Shown here: in pieces, positions 45,900 to 53,976 of the stretch
Numbering within the stretch: position 1 is the stretch's first letter
Layout: each line of letters opens with the position of its first letter
Source of the DNA: Sphingomonas sp.
GTDB lineage: Bacteria; Pseudomonadota; Alphaproteobacteria; Sphingomonadales; Sphingomonadaceae
Assembly (NCBI RefSeq): GCF_025353885.1
Contig: NZ_JANXNX010000110.1
Coordinates: 1-53,976 of the forward strand
DNA: 53,976 nucleotides
Direction of reading: 5' to 3'
Made by a program: the position numbers and the translations under genes
Notes under the pieces: generated by a model
What the model was told of the DNA's origin: nothing
What the model saw: the letters and a program-made list of their open reading frames with translations, nothing else
Database searches by the model: none

Positions 45900-47312
45900 G
45901 TGGCGACCGCAGCAGCGAACACTAACACCAAAGATTATGTGATTGCCGACATCAGCCTGGCCGAGTTCGGCCGTCGTGAGATTGACATTGCCGAGACAGA
46001 AATGCCCGGCCTGATGGCGCTGCGGACCGAATTTGGCACCGCGCAACCACTGAGAGGTGCGCGCATCGTCGGCTCACTGCACATGACGATCCAGACCGCC
46101 GTATTGATCGAGACATTGACAGCCCTTGGTGCCGATGTGCGCTGGGCAACCTGCAACATCTTTTCGACACAGGATCATGCCGCCGCCGCGATCGCGGCGA
46201 CCGGCGTTTCCGTATTCGCGATCAAGGGCGAAAGCCTGGCGGACTATTGGGACTATGTCGGGCGCATCTTCGACTGGGGCGACGTGACGTCGAACATCAT
46301 CCTGGACGATGGTGGCGATGCGACGATGTTCGCGCTCTGGGGTGCAAAACTCGAAGCCGGGCTGAGCTTCGGCGAGCCTGAGAACGAGGAAGAAGTCGAA
46401 TTCCAGCGCGCGCTGAAAGCGTTCATCGCCAAGCGCCCCGGCTATCTGACGGAGACCGTGAAAAACCTGAAGGGCGTTTCGGAAGAGACCACCACCGGCG
46501 TCCATCGCCTTTACGAAATCGCCAAGAAGGGCGAGTTGCCGTTTCCCGCGATCAACGTCAACGACAGCGTCACCAAGTCGAAGTTCGACAATCTGTATGG
46601 CTGCAAGGAATCGCTGGTCGATGCCATCCGTCGCGCGACCGACGTCATGCTGGCCGGCAAGATCGCCTGCGTTGCCGGATTCGGTGATGTCGGCAAGGGT
46701 TCGGCCCAGTCGCTTCGCAACGGCGGGGCGCGCGTCATGGTCACCGAAGTCGATCCCATCTGCGCATTGCAAGCAGCCATGGAGGGCTTCGAAGTCGTCA
46801 CGATGGAAGAGGCCGTGACCCGCGCCGACATCTTTGTGACGGCAACGGGTAATGCCGACGTCATCACCGCCGATCACATGCGCGCGATGAAGCCGATGGC
46901 GATCGTGTCGAACATCGGCCATTTCGACAGCGAGATCCAGATTGCCGCTTTGTCCAACTACAAATGGACCGAAGTGAAGCCCGGCACCGACCTGGTCGAA
47001 TTTCCCGACGGCAAGCAGATCATCGTCCTTGCCAAGGGGCGCCTCGTAAACCTCGGCTGTGCGACGGGCCATCCCTCGTTCGTGATGTCGGCCAGCTTTA
47101 CCAATCAGGTGCTGGCACAGATCGAGCTGTGGACGAACCAGTCGAACTACAAGAACGAAGTCTATGTGTTGCCAAAGCATCTGGACGAGAAAGTGGCTGC
47201 GCTCCATCTCGAAAAGCTGGGCGTGAAGATGACGAAACTGACCCCCAAGCAGGCCGGTTACATCGGCGTCAGCATCGATGGTCCGTTCAAGCCCGATCAT
47301 TATCGCTACTGA
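45900..47312 (+). CDS. ahcY: S-adenosylhomocysteine hydrolase
   Basis: 470 residues. Substrate-binding parts include [35 protein letters not shown] and [16 protein letters not shown]; the NAD-binding Rossmann motif is [20 protein letters not shown]; the C-terminus is the invariant [10 protein letters not shown]. It splits SAH into adenosine and homocysteine, which relieves product inhibition of methyltransferases. Translation starts at GTG 45900 after CCCCGGAG. A 40-residue insert around 150-190 ([20 protein letters not shown]) is usual in proteobacterial enzymes. Regulation by a methionine-cycle repressor at 45818-45837 is likely. Confidence 0.97.
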   Translation: MATAAANTNTKDYVIADISLAEFGRREIDIAETEMPGLMALRTEFGTAQPLRGARIVGSLHMTIQTAVLIETLTALGADVRWATCNIFSTQDHAAAAIAATGVSVFAIKGESLADYWDYVGRIFDWGDVTSNIILDDGGDATMFALWGAKLEAGLSFGEPENEEEVEFQRALKAFIAKRPGYLTETVKNLKGVSEETTTGVHRLYEIAKKGELPFPAINVNDSVTKSKFDNLYGCKESLVDAIRRATDVMLAGKIACVAGFGDVGKGSAQSLRNGGARVMVTEVDPICALQAAMEGFEVVTMEEAVTRADIFVTATGNADVITADHMRAMKPMAIVSNIGHFDSEIQIAALSNYKWTEVKPGTDLVEFPDGKQIIVLAKGRLVNLGCATGHPSFVMSASFTNQVLAQIELWTNQSNYKNEVYVLPKHLDEKVAALHLEKLGVKMTKLTPKQAGYIGVSIDGPFKPDHYRY

Positions 47313-47325
47313 CCCCGTTTAAAAG

Positions 47326-47356
47326 CATCGCGACTGGCTCTAAGGCAATCGCGATG
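47326..47356 (+). terminator. Hairpin after ahcY
   Basis: CATCGCGA (47326-47333) and TCGCGATG (47349-47356) are perfect 8-bp complements 13 bases after the ahcY stop, with a 15-base loop. There is no U-run, so it may be Rho-dependent or a processing hairpin. It ends 17 bases before the divL start. Confidence 0.45.
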
Positions 47357-47373
47357 GCCGGTATTTTCTTCTC

Positions 47374-49653
47374 ATGATGACGCTCACGACCGGCCACGCC
47401 GCGATTGCGGGCGTCATTCTGGCCCTGTGGACAATTGCAGCGGCATGGTCGGTGTTCTCCGGCCTGTTGATGCGGCGACGCGCCGCCGATGCGGCCACAG
47501 AATCCGAACGGTTGGCCCAGTTGCTGGGGGCATCGCCCGCATTGCCGCTGCTGGTCAGGCCCGACGGCCGGATCGATGCGCCCGAAAAGCTCGGTGACTG
47601 GCTCGGCCTCGGTCGGGTGCCCAATTTCATCGTGGATTTCGCGGGGACCGGCAACGGCCTGACCGATACCGACGCGACCGCCCTGGCGCGTGACGTCACG
47701 GCGGCACAAAAGAGCGCAAAATCCTTTATCCGGTCAATGCGACCACAAGAATCCAGCCGGACGCTGCTGATGCGCGGCGCGCCCGCGCCCGGTGCGTTGG
47801 GCGGCGGCGTCCTGGTCTGGATCTATGACGCGACCGAAAGCCAGGCCGAGATCGTCACCCTGGGCAACGAAGTCACGCGCCTGACCAAGGCGTTCGATGC
47901 CCTCACCCAGCTGATCGAAGCCGCCCCCATTCCGATGTGGCACAGGGGCTCCGACCTGCGCCTGACCCTGGTCAACCGCGCCTATGTCGAGGCGGTCGAT
48001 GCCGCGAGCGCCGAGGATGCCGTCGCGCGCGGGCTGGAACTGGTCGAAGTTGCCGGCGGGGTCGGGCCGATCGCAGCCGCTTCAGCAGCGCGCGATGCCG
48101 GTGAAGTCCGGTCACGAACTGTGCCCGCCACAATTGCGGGGCAACGCCGTTCGGTTCGGATCGTGGACGTGCCCCTGGGCGATGCGGGCGTCGCGGGATA
48201 TGCGCTCGACAACGATGATCTGGAACGCGCGCATGGCGCTTACCGGCGCTTCGCCGATGCCCAGCGCGATACGCTCGACCGGCTATCGGCAGGCGTGGCG
48301 CAGTTCGGTGCCGACCGCAGCCTGACATTCTGCAACATGCCGTTCCAGCGGATGTTTGCGCTGAAGCCTGAGTGGGTTGCCGACCGTCCCGAATTCGACC
48401 GTGTCCTGGAACGCATGCGCGAAGCTGGCCGCGTCCCCGAAGTGCGCGACTTTCCCGGCTGGAAGGCCGAGCGCCGGGAGTGGTTTACCAATACCGACGG
48501 CGCGACCGAGGAAGCATGGTTGCTCGCTGGGGGATCGCACCTGCGCGTGGTCGCACAGCCGCTGCCCGACGCGGGCCTGCTGCTCATCTTTGAGGATCGC
48601 ACCGAACAGGTTCAGTTGGCGAGCGCCCGCGATACCCTGTTGCGGGTCCGCGAGGCGACGTTCGACAATCTGTTCGAAGCCATCGGCGTGTTCGCAGGCG
48701 ATGGGCGGCTGCACGTCTGGAATAACAAGTTTCGCCAAGTATGGGGCTTTGACGAAGCGCTGCTCGCATCCCACCCGCGCGTCGACGTGCTGGCAGAGGC
48801 CGCCGCGCCGATTCTTTCCAGTCCACAGCGCGCTTCGCTGATGCGCGACCTGGTGCGGACCGCGACCATCGAGCGTAAGGCACGCAGTGGCCGGGTATCG
48901 TTGAAGGACGGACGCCATTTCGAATTCGCAGCCGTTCCGTTGCCCGACGGCAATGCGTTATTCACGATGCTGGACATCACCGACAGTCGCCGGATCGAAC
49001 GGGCGCTGCGCGACCGTACCGACGCATTGGAGGCGGCGGACCGGGTCAAGTCCGCCTTCGTCGCCAACATGAGCTATGAACTGCGGACACCATTGACGTC
49101 GATCGGCGGGTTCAGTGAAATGCTCGCGCAGGGCTATGCCGGCACGCTCAGCGACCAGGCCAGCGAATATGTAAAGGCGATTCTGGAGTCGGTTGCCAAG
49201 CTGGGGATGCTGGTCGACGACGTGCTCCAGATGACGCAAAGCGACGCCCAGTTGATTGCAGTCGATCGTGAGACCGTCGACCTGATCAAGCTGCTCGAAG
49301 GGGCGGCGACCGAGCACCAGGCTGCGGTGGCTGCAAAAGGCCAGTTGCTGGTCCGTGACCTGGCGGCCGATACCGGTCGTGTCGGTGGCGACGCGAGGCC
49401 GCTGAGAGAAGCGATCGGCTTGCTGTTGGCCGGGGCCAGCGCCGACACCCCGGCAGGCGGGCGTATCCTGCTCCATGCCAGCGGCAGCGCAGAGGGGGCG
49501 TTGCTGGTGGTTTCAGACGACGGCGCGGGATCGGGGGCCGACCACGAGATGCTGACGCGGGTGCGGGCGCTCGTCGGCCCGGCGGGCGGCGTCGTGACCG
49601 CCATGGCGGAACCTGGCGAAGGCACTGCGGTCCAGATCGCCTTGAGCCGCTGA
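47374..49653 (+). CDS. divL: DivL-type PAS pseudo-histidine-kinase (Tyr in place of His)
   Basis: 759 residues: one membrane segment (AAIAGVILALWTIAAAWSVF, about 8-28), three or four PAS-like domains (about 60-540), a dimerisation helix and an ATPase-like domain. The H-box reads FVANMSYELRTPLTSIGGF: the phospho-acceptor His is Tyr568, as in Caulobacter DivL. The ATP-binding part is degenerate (LREAIGLLLAGASADTPAGG, VVSDDGAGSGADHE; no proper N or G2 box). DivL binds DivK and controls the CckA-CtrA cell-cycle pathway from the membrane. The stop overlaps the tsaE start (TGATG). Confidence 0.9.
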   Translation: MMTLTTGHAAIAGVILALWTIAAAWSVFSGLLMRRRAADAATESERLAQLLGASPALPLLVRPDGRIDAPEKLGDWLGLGRVPNFIVDFAGTGNGLTDTDATALARDVTAAQKSAKSFIRSMRPQESSRTLLMRGAPAPGALGGGVLVWIYDATESQAEIVTLGNEVTRLTKAFDALTQLIEAAPIPMWHRGSDLRLTLVNRAYVEAVDAASAEDAVARGLELVEVAGGVGPIAAASAARDAGEVRSRTVPATIAGQRRSVRIVDVPLGDAGVAGYALDNDDLERAHGAYRRFADAQRDTLDRLSAGVAQFGADRSLTFCNMPFQRMFALKPEWVADRPEFDRVLERMREAGRVPEVRDFPGWKAERREWFTNTDGATEEAWLLAGGSHLRVVAQPLPDAGLLLIFEDRTEQVQLASARDTLLRVREATFDNLFEAIGVFAGDGRLHVWNNKFRQVWGFDEALLASHPRVDVLAEAAAPILSSPQRASLMRDLVRTATIERKARSGRVSLKDGRHFEFAAVPLPDGNALFTMLDITDSRRIERALRDRTDALEAADRVKSAFVANMSYELRTPLTSIGGFSEMLAQGYAGTLSDQASEYVKAILESVAKLGMLVDDVLQMTQSDAQLIAVDRETVDLIKLLEGAATEHQAAVAAKGQLLVRDLAADTGRVGGDARPLREAIGLLLAGASADTPAGGRILLHASGSAEGALLVVSDDGAGSGADHEMLTRVRALVGPAGGVVTAMAEPGEGTAVQIALSR

Positions 49654-50093
49654 TGTTCTTGGCCGACGAAGCGGCAACCAAAAATGTCGGCCGGCGACTG
49701 GCGTCGGTAGCCCGGGCGGGCGATGTCATTGCCCTTTCGGGACAGCTCGGCGCAGGCAAGACTGGCCTGGCCCGTGGATTTGTCGAGGCCCTTGGCTTTG
49801 CTGGCGAAGTTCCAAGCCCCAGTTTCGGACTGGTCATCCCCTATGATGTTCCCGACGTGCGGCTGCCGGTCTGGCACATCGACTTGTACCGGTTGGACGA
49901 CCCTTCGCAGGTCGACGAACTGGGTCTGGACGATGCTCGGATGGACACTATCCTGTTGATCGAATGGCCCGAACAAATGGGCGATCGGCTGTGGCAGGAT
50001 GCGTTGCGGATCGATCTGGCGGTGGACGGGACCGGGCGACGCTTGACAGCGCAGGTGCCGCCGTCTTGGAATGAGCGATGGCCGATCCGATGA
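49653..50093 (+). CDS. tsaE: tRNA t6A-modification ATPase TsaE (YjeE)
   Basis: 146 residues. The P-loop is at residues 30-37 (ALSGQLGAGKTGLARGFVEA), followed by EVPSPSFGLVIPYD, VWHIDLYRLDDPSQVDELGL and ILLIEWPEQMGDRL, all typical. TsaE cycles the TsaB-TsaD complex that makes threonylcarbamoyl-adenosine at A37 of tRNAs reading ANN codons. It starts in the stop of divL (TGATG) and runs into amgK with a 16-base overlap. Confidence 0.95.
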   Translation: MFLADEAATKNVGRRLASVARAGDVIALSGQLGAGKTGLARGFVEALGFAGEVPSPSFGLVIPYDVPDVRLPVWHIDLYRLDDPSQVDELGLDDARMDTILLIEWPEQMGDRLWQDALRIDLAVDGTGRRLTAQVPPSWNERWPIR

Positions 50094-51064
50094 TTCCTCC
50101 CGCCGCCGCCCCTGATTTTCTGACGCGCTGCGGTTGGGCAGGAGCCCAGATCCTGCCGCTGGCAGGCGATGCCTCGTTCCGGCGCTATTTCCGTATCGTC
50201 GCTCCCGGGCGGCAGGCGGTGTTGATGGACGCACCGCCGCCGCATGAGGATCCACGCCCCTTTATCCGCATCGCCGAACATCTGACGGGACTGGGGTTCT
50301 CGGCACCCGCGATCCTGGGTAGCGACCTCGACCACGGGCTGGTCCTGCTTGAGGATTTCGGGGATGCCCGGATGCGCGAGACGGTCGATGCCCAACCGGA
50401 GTCCGAACAGGAAATTTATGCGGATGTTGTGCGGTTGCTAAAGCGGCTGCACCAGCATCCTGCCGCCGATCTGCCGCCCTTTTCGCGCAAGGAACTGCAG
50501 CGCGAGGCGGGGCTGTTCGCCGAATGGTATTGTCCTGCCGTATCCCTAGTCGTCGATGAAGTGGCGTATCGGTCGGCTTGGGACAGTGCCTTTGCCACCA
50601 TCGAGGACGCCAAGACGGTCACGGTGTTGCGCGACTATCACGCCGAAAACATCATGCTGATCCACGGACGGGCCGGGCTGTCGGGGTTTGGCCTGCTGGA
50701 CTTCCAGGACGCGTTGGCGGGGCACCCGGCCTATGACCTGGTTTCGTTGTTGCAGGACGCGCGCCGCGACGTTTCTGCCGAACTGGAAGCCGAAATGCGC
50801 GCGCTCTACAGCGATGTGGTCGATCGCGATTTCGATGCTGCCTATGCGATTCTGGGCGCGCAGCGGAACGCCAAGATCCTCGGGATTTTCACGCGCCTGT
50901 GGAAGCGCGACGGCAAGCCCCGCTACCTTGATTATCTGCCCCGCGTCTGGGCGTATCTGGAGCGTGACCTGGAGCATCCGGCGCTGGTGCAGGTCGCGGC
51001 ATGGTTCAACGACAACGTGCCTCCTGAAAAGCGCGCCCCGGCATGGGCGCTTCCGACCGAATGA
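50078..51064 (+). CDS. amgK: N-acetylmuramate/N-acetylglucosamine kinase AmgK
   Basis: 328 residues of the aminoglycoside-phosphotransferase fold. Nucleotide loop LAGDASFRRYFRIVAPG, the catalytic loop VLRDYHAENIMLI (in place of the usual HxDxxxxN) and metal-binding LLDFQDALAGHPAYDLVSLL are present. AmgK phosphorylates the anomeric carbon of MurNAc or GlcNAc from recycled wall. The partner MurU follows at once, which supports the specificity. The start could be ATG 50078, chosen here, or ATG 50090, which forms ATGA with the tsaE stop. Confidence 0.9.
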   Translation: MADPMIPPAAAPDFLTRCGWAGAQILPLAGDASFRRYFRIVAPGRQAVLMDAPPPHEDPRPFIRIAEHLTGLGFSAPAILGSDLDHGLVLLEDFGDARMRETVDAQPESEQEIYADVVRLLKRLHQHPAADLPPFSRKELQREAGLFAEWYCPAVSLVVDEVAYRSAWDSAFATIEDAKTVTVLRDYHAENIMLIHGRAGLSGFGLLDFQDALAGHPAYDLVSLLQDARRDVSAELEAEMRALYSDVVDRDFDAAYAILGAQRNAKILGIFTRLWKRDGKPRYLDYLPRVWAYLERDLEHPALVQVAAWFNDNVPPEKRAPAWALPTE

Positions 51065-51783
51065 ACCCCGTCAAACCAAGGACGGCGATGGTGATGGCGG
51101 CCGGGCTGGGCAAGCGGATGCGTCCACTGACCGCAAGCCGTCCCAAGCCGCTGGTCACGGTCTCGGGCAAGGCACTGATCGACCACGCGCTGGCTCGGTT
51201 GGCAGCGAGCGGGATCGAACGCGCCGTCGTCAACGTGCACTATCTGGCGGGGTCGCTGGAGGCGCATTTGCAGCGGCACAAGCATGGACTCGAAATCGTC
51301 ATTTCCGATGAGCGGGCAAAGCTGCTCGAAACCGGGGGCGGGTTGATGGCGGCCCTCCCGCTGCTGGACGAGGACCCGGTGCTGACGGTCAACAGCGATA
51401 ATCTGTGGGTCGATGGGCCCACCGACGCGATCAGTTTGCTGGCCAACCGCTGGGACGATGCCGAAATGGATGCGCTGTTACTGCTGGTGCCACTGGCGCG
51501 CGCGAATTGCCATAGCGGCAAGGGCGATTTCCATATGGATGCGATCGGGCAGATCGCGCGGCGCAAGCCGGGGCGGCTGGCACCGTTCGTGTTCACCGGG
51601 ATCCAGCTGATCTCCAAGCGATTGCTGGTCGATCCGCCGTCGGACGCGTTTTCGACCAACGTCTTCTGGAACCGCGCCATTGCCGCTAGCCGTGCATTCG
51701 GCGTCGTTTACCAGGGGCTGTGGTTCGATGTCGGCACGCCGGGCGCGATTGCCCGGACAGAGGCGCTCCTCGGCGATGGCTGA
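51061..51783 (+). CDS. murU: MurNAc-1-phosphate uridylyltransferase MurU
   Basis: 240 residues, nucleotidyltransferase family. The signature is MVMAAGLGKRMRPLTASRPK; the metal/sugar part has VLTVNSDNLWVDGPTDAI, and the C-terminal strand is VYQGLWFDVGTPGAIARTEA. With AmgK it turns recycled MurNAc into UDP-MurNAc and bypasses MurA/MurB, a route known to lower fosfomycin sensitivity. ATG 51061 forms ATGA with the amgK stop; the longer open frame begins inside amgK. It overlaps addB by eight bases. Confidence 0.93.
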   Translation: MNPVKPRTAMVMAAGLGKRMRPLTASRPKPLVTVSGKALIDHALARLAASGIERAVVNVHYLAGSLEAHLQRHKHGLEIVISDERAKLLETGGGLMAALPLLDEDPVLTVNSDNLWVDGPTDAISLLANRWDDAEMDALLLLVPLARANCHSGKGDFHMDAIGQIARRKPGRLAPFVFTGIQLISKRLLVDPPSDAFSTNVFWNRAIAASRAFGVVYQGLWFDVGTPGAIARTEALLGDG

Positions 51784-53976
51784 GCGGGTTACGCCTGCGG
51801 TTTATACGATTCCTGTGCACCGGAGCTTTGCCGATGCGCTGGTCAACGGGCTGATCGCGATGTTCGGGCACGACCGGATGGCGTTGGCGCGCGGGATGAT
51901 CCTGGTCCCCAACAACCGCGCCGCGCGCGCTCTCACCGATGCGTTCGTGCGGCGGGCGGAGGGCGGGCTGTTGCTGCCGCGGCTGGTGGCGGTCGGCGAT
52001 GTCGGGGAGGAGGCGTTGGGCGCTGCGTTTGACCCCGCCGACGCCGCACCGGTTCCGCCCGCGGTCGACCCTCTGCAGCGGCGGTTTATCCTGGCCCGGC
52101 TGATCCAGCAGGAGCGGGCCATCGCGCGGTCGCAGGTCGATGCCGCAGAGGCATTGCGGCTGGCGACCGAATTGGCGGCGACGCTGGACCAGCTGCTGGC
52201 CGAGGAGATCGCGCCGGGCCGATTGCGCGAGGTGCAGGTCAGGGCGGAATTGTCGGTGCACTGGCAAAAGTCGCTCGACCTGTTCGCGGTGTTGCTGGAC
52301 CGGTGGCCGGAGGAGCTGGCGCGGATCGGGCGGATCGACCTGGTGACCCGGCGCAACATATTGCTGCGGAGAACGGCGGAAAACTGGGCAGTTTCGCCGC
52401 CGCCGGATTTTGTGGTGGCGGCGGGGATCACCAGTTCGGCCAAGTTGGTAAAGCATCTACTTTACACCGTTTCGCGAATGGCGCGGGGGATGGTGGTCCT
52501 GCCGGGGGTTGATCTTGCCAGCCCGGATGAGGAGTGGGACGCAATCCATTCAAAAGACATGGAAAGTCACCCGCAATATCACCTGAGAACAGTGCTTGAC
52601 GCCCTTCGCGTCAATCGCAGCGACGTGAAGCGGTGGCGGTGGGGCGACGGGCGGGCGCGGCTGGCGGTGCGGGCGCGGGCGGTGTCCAATGCGTTTGCGC
52701 CCGCCCAATTCACCGCCAAGTGGAATATCCTGCCCCCGCAACAGGTTAGGCTGAAAGGGGTGACCAATGCGGTGTTCGCGACCCCCGCCGACGAGGCGCA
52801 GGGGATCGCGATCGCGCTGCGGGAGGCGCTGGAGACGCCGACAAAAACCGCTGCGCTGATCACGCCCGACCGGATTCTGGCGGAGCGGGTTGTCGCGCAC
52901 CTGAAACGGTGGGGGATCGACGCCGATGATTCAGCCGGACGGGCGCTGGGCGACACGCCTGCGGGGACGCTCATCCTGGCGGTGGCGACGGCGGCGGTCG
53001 AGCGGTTCGCGCCGGTTGCGCTGCTGGCGCTGCTGAAGCATCCGCTGGTGCAGAGCGAGGGGCGCGGCGACTGGTTGAACGGTGCCCGCGACCTGGACCT
53101 CGCCGTCCGGGGGCCACGTCCGGCGCCGGGTCTGGCGGGGCTGTCGGCGTTCCTCGAAGCGGGTGAAAAACGTACATCTGTGCTCCGCAACCGCGCCAAA
53201 TCATGGTGGAATGACGTCATCCCACTGTTAAAACCTTTGGAAACCGCCTTTGCGGAACCCCGTTCGACGCTCGGTTCGCAGATTGAAGCGGTCAGGGTGG
53301 GTGTCCAGACGATTGCGGGCGACGCCGCATGGGCGGGTCCGGCGGGCCGGGCGGCGGCCGACCTGTTCGATGCACTGGCGGCGAACAGTGATGAAGGGCC
53401 CCATGATTTCGACAGCGACGCACTGGTGCCATTGCTCCGGCAATTGATGGGTGAGATTGCGGTGCGCCCGCCGCAGGGCGGCCATCCACGCATTGCCATT
53501 TGGGGATTGCTGGAGGCGCGGCTGCAACAGGCCGACCTGCTGATACTGGGCGGACTGAACGAGGGTAACTGGCCCGCAAGCCCCGCGCCCGATCCGTGGC
53601 TGGCCCCGCGCGTCCGCATCGAACTGGGGCTCGGCGGGCTTGAGCGGCGGGTCGGGCTGGCGGCGCACGATTTGGCGACGGCGCTGGGCGGGCGTGAGGT
53701 CCTGATCACCCGGGCCAGGCGCGATGCCCGGTCGCCGACGATTGCCTCGCGCTTCTGGCTGCGGCTCGACGCGATGACCGGAGGCATCGAGCATGACGAC
53801 CGGATCGTGGCGCTGGCGGCGGCGATCGATACGCCCGATACGCCGGCGCCGATGACCCGGCGACCCGCCCCGACGCCGCCCGCCGCCCTCCGTCCGCGCC
53901 GAATATCTGTGACCGACGTCGATCGGCTGCAGGCCGACCCCTATGCCTTTTACGCCAAGGCCATGCTGAAGCTGCC
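51776..53976 (+). CDS. addB: Double-strand break repair protein AddB, N-terminal part (runs off window)
   Basis: The frame from ATG 51776 (MAERVTPAVYTIPVHRSFAD) is open for 733 codons to the window end. It matches the alphaproteobacterial AddB: an inactivated helicase with LVPNNRAARALTDAF, the early VVAAGITSSAKLVKHLLYTV, ESHPQYHLRTVLDALRV, ALITPDRILAERVVAHLKRW and LLILGGLNEGNWPASPAPDP. AddB works with AddA to process broken ends for RecA. The C-terminal nuclease domain with its Fe-S Cys residues would lie just past the window. It begins in the last codons of murU, continuing the divL-tsaE-amgK-murU-addB run. Confidence 0.94.
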   Translation, partial: MAERVTPAVYTIPVHRSFADALVNGLIAMFGHDRMALARGMILVPNNRAARALTDAFVRRAEGGLLLPRLVAVGDVGEEALGAAFDPADAAPVPPAVDPLQRRFILARLIQQERAIARSQVDAAEALRLATELAATLDQLLAEEIAPGRLREVQVRAELSVHWQKSLDLFAVLLDRWPEELARIGRIDLVTRRNILLRRTAENWAVSPPPDFVVAAGITSSAKLVKHLLYTVSRMARGMVVLPGVDLASPDEEWDAIHSKDMESHPQYHLRTVLDALRVNRSDVKRWRWGDGRARLAVRARAVSNAFAPAQFTAKWNILPPQQVRLKGVTNAVFATPADEAQGIAIALREALETPTKTAALITPDRILAERVVAHLKRWGIDADDSAGRALGDTPAGTLILAVATAAVERFAPVALLALLKHPLVQSEGRGDWLNGARDLDLAVRGPRPAPGLAGLSAFLEAGEKRTSVLRNRAKSWWNDVIPLLKPLETAFAEPRSTLGSQIEAVRVGVQTIAGDAAWAGPAGRAAADLFDALAANSDEGPHDFDSDALVPLLRQLMGEIAVRPPQGGHPRIAIWGLLEARLQQADLLILGGLNEGNWPASPAPDPWLAPRVRIELGLGGLERRVGLAAHDLATALGGREVLITRARRDARSPTIASRFWLRLDAMTGGIEHDDRIVALAAAIDTPDTPAPMTRRPAPTPPAALRPRRISVTDVDRLQADPYAFYAKAMLKL

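Noticed and set aside
46074-47300. Minus-strand frame of 408 codons opposite ahcY
   Set aside because: It is antisense to a fully conserved ahcY and has no motif of its own.
52579-53787. Minus-strand frame of 402 codons
   Set aside because: It is antisense to addB, which is open from its start to the window end and has AddB motifs.

Overview
The window reads as a chromosomal segment of a GC-rich alphaproteobacterium of the sphingomonad group (Sphingomonas or a close relative). This is inferred from the gene repertoire and gene orders: mreBCD-mrdA-rodA, a DivL-type pseudo-kinase, tsaE-amgK-murU-addB, ilvI-ilvN-ilvC, tig-clpP-clpX, a type-2 LeuA and AhcY with a 470-residue chain. No rRNA, CRISPR array, phage or plasmid origin was seen.

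Positions 1-7409 look like an accessory, visibly AT-richer block. It holds the 5' part of an acetyl-CoA hydrolase/CoA-transferase gene, a host-attachment-family protein, a stand-alone degenerate receiver, a FixL/FixJ-type oxygen-sensing two-component system with the haem-pocket residues largely kept, a DUF1275 membrane protein, a tandem universal stress protein, and a VIT-family transporter gene cut by an IS3-family element. That element's orfB is itself frameshifted. The block ends at the 3' end of a tRNA-Lys gene, so it may be an island boundary.

Positions 7410-24565 are core: tRNA-Lys; the rod-shape operon mreB-mreC-mreD-mrdA-rodA (minus strand) divergent from mutL-MOSC-RNA ligase; then branched-chain amino acid synthesis (leuA, ilvI, ilvN, ilvC) with a YceI protein between, and miaA/serB diverging from overlapping start codons. 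Several candidate RNA-level controls are visible: a Leu-codon leader peptide with hairpins before leuA, a perfect 10-bp hairpin around the yceI ribosome binding site, and a run of five Leu codons just before ilvI.

Positions 23804-28318 hold a poorly described envelope cluster: a TonB-like anchored protein, a Sel1+SPOR protein, and, divergently, an orphan ParA ATPase, a ribbon-helix-helix partner and a TPR+SPOR lipoprotein. The shared promoter region carries two near-consensus CtrA-like sites. This is the best candidate here for an undescribed system. Next come pyrB with a catalytically dead dihydroorotase (PyrC'), ruvX, a DUF3089 hydrolase and gatCAB.

Positions 35490-38193 hold a three-gene exported operon (unknown protein, M48 metalloprotease, unknown protein) with overlapping stop/start codons and an inverted repeat in front, then a tiny proline-rich gene. 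From 38330 on: tRNA-Leu, tig with a long basic/His-containing tail, a GT2 glycosyltransferase, clpP, clpX, a decayed toxin-antitoxin pair, amn, a peroxiredoxin, ahcY behind a perfect palindromic operator, and the divL-tsaE-amgK-murU-addB run linking cell-cycle control, tRNA modification, peptidoglycan recycling and double-strand break repair. Both window ends cut genes.
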